Source: Echinicola sp. 20G (GTDB lineage: Bacteria; Bacteroidota; Bacteroidia; Cytophagales; Cyclobacteriaceae). From it: a DNA stretch of 64,000 nt. Shown here piece after piece: positions 58,480 to 64,000 of this stretch. Both the position numbers and the translations under genes were made by a program. The notes below the pieces were generated by a model. That model was not told the DNA's origin and did not search any database. It saw nothing but the letters and a program-made list of their open reading frames with translations. The stretch spans positions 5,477,501-5,541,500 of the forward strand of contig NZ_AP024154.1 of the NCBI RefSeq assembly GCF_015533855.1. The letters are read 5' to 3'. The number at the start of each line of letters is the position of its first letter. Within the stretch, counting starts at the first letter, position 1.

Positions 58480-60699
58480 ATGAGACCATTTTTATTAACC
58501 TTTCTTTTTCTATTGCTGAATTACTCAGTGTTTGCCCAATCCCTCAAAGGAAAGGTAGTTGATGAATCCCAACAAGCCATACCCGAAGTTTACATTTTAA
58601 ATAAGAACACTGGCCATCATACCCATTCTAACGAAACAGGTGGTTTCTCTATGGAAAGAATTTCGTTGGGAGACACTTTACAGTTTTCCTGTATTGGCTA
58701 TCAAAACCGTCAAATAGTACTGGACAACTTAAAAGCCCTTCTAACTGTTCAACTACATTCCAAGCCCATCAGCTTGGAGGAAGTGGTGATCCGGCCCCAG
58801 GTGGATGCACTCCATGTCATAACAGACATTGATGTTCAGACAAATCCAGTAAATTCTTCGCAGGATATTCTACGTAAGGTACCTGGTCTGTTCATCGGTC
58901 AACATGCAGGCGGTGGCAAAGCAGAACAAATTTTCCTCAGAGGCTTTGATATTGACCATGGAACTGATATTAACATTACCGTGGACGGGATGCCTGTTAA
59001 TATGGTATCACATGCACATGGACAAGGCTATTCTGATTTGCACTTTATAATCCCTGAGACCCTTGATAAAATAGATTTTGGAAAAGGCCCCTATTATCAG
59101 AGCAAAGGCAACTTCACAACTGCCGGCTATGTGGATTTTATGACCAAGAAGAAATTGGAATATAGTTCCATTAAACTGGAAGCTGGCCAATTTGACACCT
59201 ATCGCTTATTAGGCATGTTCAATTTGGTGGAAAGCAACGAACACAACGCTTACGTGGCCACCGAATATTTGGCTACAGATGGCCCATTTGAAAGTCCCCA
59301 AAATTTCAACAGAATAAACTTTTTTGGGAAATACACGGGTATGCTCTCCAATACTGATAAACTAGGGGTTACCGCTTCCTACTTTGACAGTAAATGGGAT
59401 GCATCAGGACAAATTCCTCAACGTGCTGTTGATAGTGGCATGATTTCACGATTTGGTGCGATAGATGACACTGAGGGAGGCAATACCGCTAGAAGTAACT
59501 TATTGATCAACCATGAGAAAATTATTGATGAAAATTCATCTCTGAAAAGCAATATTTACCTCAGTCAATATGATTTTGAGCTCTATTCAAATTTTACGTT
59601 TTTTCTGGAGGATCCCATCAATGGTGATCAAATCAAACAAAAAGAAAACCGCACCATCTATGGTTTCAACAGCGAATACAATACCTCATTTACAACCAAT
59701 ACATTAAATGGTACTTGGCAGGCAGGCTTCAGCCTTCGCAATGACCAAAGCAATTCAAATGAACTTTCCCATACCCTAAACAGAAGAGAAACATTGGGGC
59801 AAATTAAGCTTGGAAACATCAATGAAACCAACTTGGGTGCTTACTTGGGAACTACTTTAAACCTAAACCGATGGACATTCAACCCATCTGTACGAGTAGA
59901 TTATTTCGACTTTCAATATAATGATGCCTTACTCACTAACTATAGTACACAAGAAGAAACCAAGGCCATTATCAGTCCCAAATTCAATGTTCTTTACAAT
60001 CAAACTGAGCAACTCCAGCTATATATCAAAACGGGAAAAGGCTTCCATTCCAATGATACCCGTGTGGTAGTGGCCGAAGAAGGCAATCACATACTTCCTG
60101 CCGCCTATGGATTTGATGGAGGTTTTATTTGGAAACCTACACCTAAGATGCTCTTAAACCTTGCCTATTGGTATTTATATTTAGAACAGGAGTTGGTATA
60201 TATAGGCGATGCGGGAATTGTAGAGCCTAGTGGAAAAACCAAACGGAAAGGCGTAGACTTAAGTTACCGTTACCAACCATTACCTTGGTTGTTTTGGAAT
60301 TTAGATGCCAATTACACCCATGCCCGCGCTATTGAAGAATCAAAAGCAGAAGATTTCATTCCCTTAGCACCTGACTTTACATTGGTAAGTGGCATTAACA
60401 TTATACATCAAACCGGGTTTTATGGAAGCATCAATGTCCGTCATATAAATAGTCGTCCAGCGAATGAGGATAATTCAATAGTGGCTAAGGGCTATACCGT
60501 TACGGACTTAAATGCTGGGTACAAGAAAAAAAAATATAACATTGGGATTCAGGTCCAAAACCTTTTTGACACTGAATGGAATGAAACCCAGTTCGCTACC
60601 GAGTCAAAATTACAATTTGAAACTGAACCTGTTGAGGAAATCCATTTTACACCTGGAACACCATTATTACTTAAAGTCATGATCCAGTACAACTTCTGA
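58480..60699 (+). CDS. TonB-dependent outer-membrane receptor, non-SusC type
   Basis: This is a 739-residue protein with a signal (residues 1-19, ending SVFAQ). The carboxypeptidase-regulatory-like domain occupies ~20-95 ('LKGKVVDESQQAIPEVYILNKNTG'). The plug domain at ~110-230 has 'ILRKVPGLFIGQHAGGGKAEQIFLRGFDIDHGTDINITVDGMPVNMVSHAHGQGYSDLHFIIPE'. A 22-strand barrel follows, with a C-terminal aromatic (YNF). It is about 250-300 residues shorter than SusC proteins and has no SusD partner, so it more likely imports a metal complex, cofactor or small molecule than long glycans. The His-rich plug ('MVSHAHGQGYSDLHF') fits a metal-type ligand, but this is speculative. Confidence 0.9.
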   Translation: MRPFLLTFLFLLLNYSVFAQSLKGKVVDESQQAIPEVYILNKNTGHHTHSNETGGFSMERISLGDTLQFSCIGYQNRQIVLDNLKALLTVQLHSKPISLEEVVIRPQVDALHVITDIDVQTNPVNSSQDILRKVPGLFIGQHAGGGKAEQIFLRGFDIDHGTDINITVDGMPVNMVSHAHGQGYSDLHFIIPETLDKIDFGKGPYYQSKGNFTTAGYVDFMTKKKLEYSSIKLEAGQFDTYRLLGMFNLVESNEHNAYVATEYLATDGPFESPQNFNRINFFGKYTGMLSNTDKLGVTASYFDSKWDASGQIPQRAVDSGMISRFGAIDDTEGGNTARSNLLINHEKIIDENSSLKSNIYLSQYDFELYSNFTFFLEDPINGDQIKQKENRTIYGFNSEYNTSFTTNTLNGTWQAGFSLRNDQSNSNELSHTLNRRETLGQIKLGNINETNLGAYLGTTLNLNRWTFNPSVRVDYFDFQYNDALLTNYSTQEETKAIISPKFNVLYNQTEQLQLYIKTGKGFHSNDTRVVVAEEGNHILPAAYGFDGGFIWKPTPKMLLNLAYWYLYLEQELVYIGDAGIVEPSGKTKRKGVDLSYRYQPLPWLFWNLDANYTHARAIEESKAEDFIPLAPDFTLVSGINIIHQTGFYGSINVRHINSRPANEDNSIVAKGYTVTDLNAGYKKKKYNIGIQVQNLFDTEWNETQFATESKLQFETEPVEEIHFTPGTPLLLKVMIQYNF

Positions 60700-60867
60700 T
60701 AGATGTCCAGATGGTAAGGTATAAATACTATAGAAAAAATCTCACCTCCCTATTTGCAAGGCACTACATCAAATCCAACTAGGAATCAAAGATTGGGTTA
60801 CCAAAAACTTAAAAGCACCAAAGCCCTTCTGCGTACTTCAAACTTTCCACTTCGGACATCAAAAACC

Positions 60868-62523
60868 CTATTTCTCCAAATACAATACCACCTCCTTTTC
60901 GACAAGTATCTTGCTCAAGGTATCATAATCGACCTCTTGAACAGGAATACCTGAATCGATGGCCAATACCGCTGTGACAGCTGCTGACTGACCCAAGATC
61001 ATAAATACTGGCTCCATCCGCACAGACCCAAAAGCTGAGTGGCTAGCAGAAACACATACTGGCACCAGTAGATTCTCACATTCTTTTTTCTTAGGTAAGA
61101 TCGCCCCGAAAGAAATGGAATAAGGATCATGGGGATGTACTCCAATATCTCCCTCATTTTGCACATAGCCCTCCTCTGTCACATAACGCTGTACATTATG
61201 GGAGTCGATACTGTAGGAGCCCATTCCTATGGAATTATGTACGGGTTTCTCTCCCATAACCTCCAACTCGGTCATTACCTCTTCCCCTATCATCCTTCTG
61301 GCTTCACGGATGTATAATTGATGAGGCCAGTTACCATTATCGGTAAACTCATCTTTGGCCAAGCCCCAACTTTGCATCTTTTCTCGAACTTCCAAGGGCA
61401 CTTGGGGATCATGGCTAACATAATATAGTAGACCTTGTTGATACTGCTTGTGCACTTCTATGATTTGGTTCCGCTCTTCATAAGAAGCCTCTGGATAGGT
61501 GTAGTTTCCTCCAATAAAATCACTACTAAAGGGACCATGATTATTGGTGTCAGTTTTCCGGTTGGGAATAACATCAAATTTATCAAACCACTCATCCCAA
61601 CCTGTTTCAAACACCCTGACCAATAAGACATAATCTGTGGGATCATAATTTTTCGGTTTTGGGAATGGTACCCGATTGTCAGGATGATTGCTCATACATA
61701 GCCGAAAGCAATAAGCTTGGATTTTATGATCCCCGTTCCCATTTTCTCCAGGATACCCTTTTTGAATATACGGTAGCAAACCGCTGTTGGCATCACCTTT
61801 TATCAAATAAGGATCCACTGGGGATTTAAAATAGTGTCCATGGTGATGGGCATCTTTTTGTACGCCATTCCAGGTTTCTCCATAAGTATCATTGGATTCC
61901 CTTCCCACGTGATAGGAAACACCAGCCAAGGCCATCAAATCACCTTCATAAGTGGCATCAATAAAAACTTCCGCCTCAAAAACCTTCCCGGAAAGCATGG
62001 TGATACTTTTTATTACACCCTTTTTAAGTTTTACTCCTTTCTCTCTATCCAGCCATTCATCTCTGAATACTTGAATATTATTTTCTTTTATCAAATCCTC
62101 AAAAACTTCCTCGGCCACATGAGGCTCAAAAATCCACATGGTTCTGTTTTCTCCATCAATGGCCGGAGTACCTTGACCCTTATTGCCATATTCACTCCTT
62201 TCCTGCCATGGCCAAGCCTCAGCCGTCTGATAATGTTGATAGACACGGTGGTAAAAATCTCTGGCTAAACCACCTATGGTTTTCTTATTTCCTGTATCGG
62301 TAAAACCCAAACCTCCTGAGGACAAACCTCCCAAATGCTGGTCAGGAGAAACCATCAATACGGATTTACCAGATTGGCTCACTTCTACCGCAGCAATCAC
62401 TGCAGCCGAGGTTCCTCCATAAATAACTACATCTGCTTGATGCACTTCCTTCTCAGGAGAAATCGCATAAGTAGCTATTACTGCCCCTACACTTAGGATC
62501 AAAGTAAAAATAGTTCTTTTCAT
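60868..62523 (-). CDS. FAD-dependent oxidoreductase, secreted
   Basis: This is a 551-residue protein with a signal peptide (residues 1-20, ending TYAIS). The dinucleotide-binding motif is 'ADVVIYGGTSAAVIAAVEVSQSGKSVLMVSPDQHLGGLSSGG', then 'FIDATYEGDLMALAGVSYHVGRES'. A C-terminal 'SHSAFGSVRMEPVFMILGQSAAVTAVLAID' completes the PF12831 (FAD_oxidored) fold. Members with this 'GGLSSGGLGFTDTGN' signature are common near polysaccharide loci of Bacteroidota and planctomycetes; the substrate is unknown. It is convergent with the TonB receptor, with 168 bp between stops. Confidence 0.88.
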   Translation of the reverse strand: MKRTIFTLILSVGAVIATYAISPEKEVHQADVVIYGGTSAAVIAAVEVSQSGKSVLMVSPDQHLGGLSSGGLGFTDTGNKKTIGGLARDFYHRVYQHYQTAEAWPWQERSEYGNKGQGTPAIDGENRTMWIFEPHVAEEVFEDLIKENNIQVFRDEWLDREKGVKLKKGVIKSITMLSGKVFEAEVFIDATYEGDLMALAGVSYHVGRESNDTYGETWNGVQKDAHHHGHYFKSPVDPYLIKGDANSGLLPYIQKGYPGENGNGDHKIQAYCFRLCMSNHPDNRVPFPKPKNYDPTDYVLLVRVFETGWDEWFDKFDVIPNRKTDTNNHGPFSSDFIGGNYTYPEASYEERNQIIEVHKQYQQGLLYYVSHDPQVPLEVREKMQSWGLAKDEFTDNGNWPHQLYIREARRMIGEEVMTELEVMGEKPVHNSIGMGSYSIDSHNVQRYVTEEGYVQNEGDIGVHPHDPYSISFGAILPKKKECENLLVPVCVSASHSAFGSVRMEPVFMILGQSAAVTAVLAIDSGIPVQEVDYDTLSKILVEKEVVLYLEK

Positions 62524-62641
62524 ATTGGTTCATTTTTGGGTTTTGATCAACAGGTTTTCTCTTTCGAATTGCTTCCAATTTGGCAATGACCAACCAATAA
62601 ATGATGCTATCGATTAATCTATTAGAGGAGCTTTCCAAACA

Positions 62642-64000
62642 CTAAAAAAACAAATCTACCTCAATGGATTTACTAATCGGTGTATTGCTTTTGTCGGCAT
62701 ATTGATCATTAGGAATAAGCACATTGGTTTCTGGGAAATAGGCCGCCAAGTTCCCTCTTGGGATGTTATAAGGTACAATCAGGAAATTTCTCGCCTTTCT
62801 TTCTTGTCCATTATACCCGCTGACCAGGTCCACCTGATCTGATTTTTTTAGACCTAGCTCTTCGGCATCCTTGGGATTGATCAATACCACCCTCCTTTCA
62901 TTATAAATTCCCCGGTACCTGTCATTCAAGCCATAGATAGTGGTATTGAACTGATCATGGGAGCGGATGGTCATCAGTAAGAATTTTGCCCCTGTCAATT
63001 GATGATCTGGCAAGCTGCAAGTACTGAAACGGGCCTTTCCTCCAGGCATGGAAGAAAAATCTCCATGTCGGGCATGATTCGGCAGATCAAAACCTCCTCC
63101 TTTAGAGCGCTCACTGTACTGCTCAAAGCCTTCAAATACGGCTGATATTTTTTCGCGAATCAAATCATAATCTTCGCCCAAGCCTTTCCAGTCTATTGTG
63201 GAGCTGGATGTAAAATAGGCTTGTGCCATTTGGGATACAATCTCTGGCTCACTCATCAGATGGTCCGATGCAGGTTGGAGTCTTCCATGTGACTGATGCA
63301 CCCTGCCCATGCTATTTTCAACAGTCACTACTCTTTCTCTTCCTGAATGGGTATCCATTTCGGTCCTGCCCAAGGTAGGTAAGATTAAAGACGTCCTTCC
63401 TGGAACCAAATGTGTCCGGTTCAACTTGGTACTGATGGAAACAGTCAAGTCACAATTTTGCAATGCCTCCCCTGTATAGAGGGTATCTGAAGCCGCAGAA
63501 AGAAAATTACCTCCCAAAGCCACAAATACCTTTGCTTTCCCCTCATGCATGGCTTTGATACAGTTCACCACATCCAAACCTTGCTTTTCAGGAGGATCAA
63601 AACCAAAAACCTTTTTGAAGGAAGCATTAAGTTTTGGGGAAACATGGTGGGTGATCCCAACAGTCCTATCTCCCTGTACATTGCTGTGTCCTCTCACTGG
63701 ACAAGTCCCAGCTCCCTTTTTACCAATGCTTCCCTTCAGCAGCAATAAGTTCACACATGCCTTGATATTATCTACCCCATTTTTATGTTGGGTAAGCCCC
63801 ATTGCCCAACAAATAATAATTCTCTGCTTTTTGGCCAATAAGCCCACTACAGTATCCACTTTCTTCTCATCTAGGCCGGTCAAATTCAAAAGTTCTTGCT
63901 CATCATATTTTTCTAAATCCTCCATCATCTCCGCATAACCTTCTGTGTACTTATGGATAAAATCATGATCAAATACATCCCCCGAAACAGCGTCCAACTT
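62642..64000 (-). CDS. FdhF/YdeP-family molybdopterin oxidoreductase, N-terminal part beyond the window
   Basis: 453 codons are visible and the frame is open at the right edge, so the start lies outside. The molybdopterin-binding middle has 'IICWAMGLTQHKNGVDNIKACVNLLLLKGSIGKKGAGTCPVRGHSNVQGDRTVGI', 'KVFVALGGNFLSAASDT' and 'GRTEMDTHSGRERVVTVENSMGRVHQS'. The C-terminal dinucleotide-binding domain has 'LLMTIRSHDQFNTTIYGLNDRYRGIYNERRVVLINPKDAEELGLKKSDQVDL'. This is the YdeP/FdhF-like 'oxidoreductase alpha subunit' group. The catalytic Cys/Sec region and any FeS cluster ligands are outside the window. It is not obviously part of the polysaccharide locus. It precedes the FAD oxidoreductase gene by 118 bp in the same direction. 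Confidence 0.9.
   Translation of the reverse strand, partial: KLDAVSGDVFDHDFIHKYTEGYAEMMEDLEKYDEQELLNLTGLDEKKVDTVVGLLAKKQRIIICWAMGLTQHKNGVDNIKACVNLLLLKGSIGKKGAGTCPVRGHSNVQGDRTVGITHHVSPKLNASFKKVFGFDPPEKQGLDVVNCIKAMHEGKAKVFVALGGNFLSAASDTLYTGEALQNCDLTVSISTKLNRTHLVPGRTSLILPTLGRTEMDTHSGRERVVTVENSMGRVHQSHGRLQPASDHLMSEPEIVSQMAQAYFTSSSTIDWKGLGEDYDLIREKISAVFEGFEQYSERSKGGGFDLPNHARHGDFSSMPGGKARFSTCSLPDHQLTGAKFLLMTIRSHDQFNTTIYGLNDRYRGIYNERRVVLINPKDAEELGLKKSDQVDLVSGYNGQERKARNFLIVPYNIPRGNLAAYFPETNVLIPNDQYADKSNTPISKSIEVDLFF

Noticed and set aside
58480..60699. A SusC-type glycan importer
   Set aside because: It is too short, has no SusD neighbour, and the plug motif is that of small-ligand or metal-type receptors.
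1..64000. CRISPR arrays, insertion sequences, rRNA genes, phage genes
   Set aside because: I found no regular repeat-spacer array, transposase, integrase, rRNA signature or phage structural gene in either strand by reading.

Overview
This 64 kb window is very probably from a marine member of the Bacteroidota, most likely order Cytophagales, family Cyclobacteriaceae (inferred). The evidence is lipoprotein signals on many secreted hydrolases, a type IX secretion (Por) sorting domain, a carboxypeptidase-regulatory-domain TonB receptor, AT-rich spacers without Shine-Dalgarno-like starts, and the overall gene repertoire. Nearly everything from 1 to 57.5 kb lies on the minus strand and makes up a large locus for a sulfated, rhamnose-rich, uronic-acid-containing polysaccharide. 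Green-algal ulvan is the best candidate, by inference from the enzyme set.

Layout. 1-12 kb: a lipoprotein GH78 alpha-L-rhamnosidase cut by the window edge, a second GH78, a jelly-roll lipoprotein resembling PL28 ulvan lyase, a RhaT rhamnose permease with a shifted N terminus, an AraA-fold ketol isomerase, and a GH78 with a nonsense codon just after its signal peptide. An AraC regulator diverges at 12.1 kb. 13-26.3 kb: GH78-like, GH106-like (truncated), sulfatase, GH78-like and GH106, reading leftwards as one probable operon. 26.6-35.6 kb: a 1420-residue T9SS-exported multi-CBM protein, a decayed second copy of the jelly-roll lyase, and two sulfatases. 35.7-51.6 kb: a DUF5060 glycosidase-like protein, a beta-propeller protein with PL24/PL25 ulvan-lyase active-site spacing, a GH106, a GH2, a DUF1080 protein, a GH105 unsaturated uronyl hydrolase, and a sulfatase-GH78 fusion. 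51.8-57.5 kb: a GntR regulator, remnants of a sulfatase and an SGNH esterase, a small membrane protein, and a further GH78. 57.7-64 kb: a small conserved protein, a non-SusC TonB receptor, an FAD-dependent oxidoreductase, and the C-terminal part of an FdhF/YdeP-type molybdoenzyme.

How it may work (inference): lyases cut the polymer beside uronic acids. GH105 removes the unsaturated uronyl ends, the sulfatases remove sulfate, and GH78/GH106/GH2 enzymes release rhamnose and other sugars. RhaT imports rhamnose and the isomerase starts its catabolism. No SusC/SusD pair, rhamnulokinase or aldolase is visible here, so the locus probably continues outside the window.

The most notable non-coding signal is a two-block element. 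A 19-bp block (coding-strand ACCTAGTATGAnnCAGGAT) is followed after exactly 18 bp by a GGTTAATATT-like block. It lies upstream of six of the locus's genes or operons, all in the same orientation, and looks like an undescribed regulon operator. The locus also has an unusual density of broken genes: at least five clear remnants plus frameshifts or nonsense codons in otherwise full-length genes.
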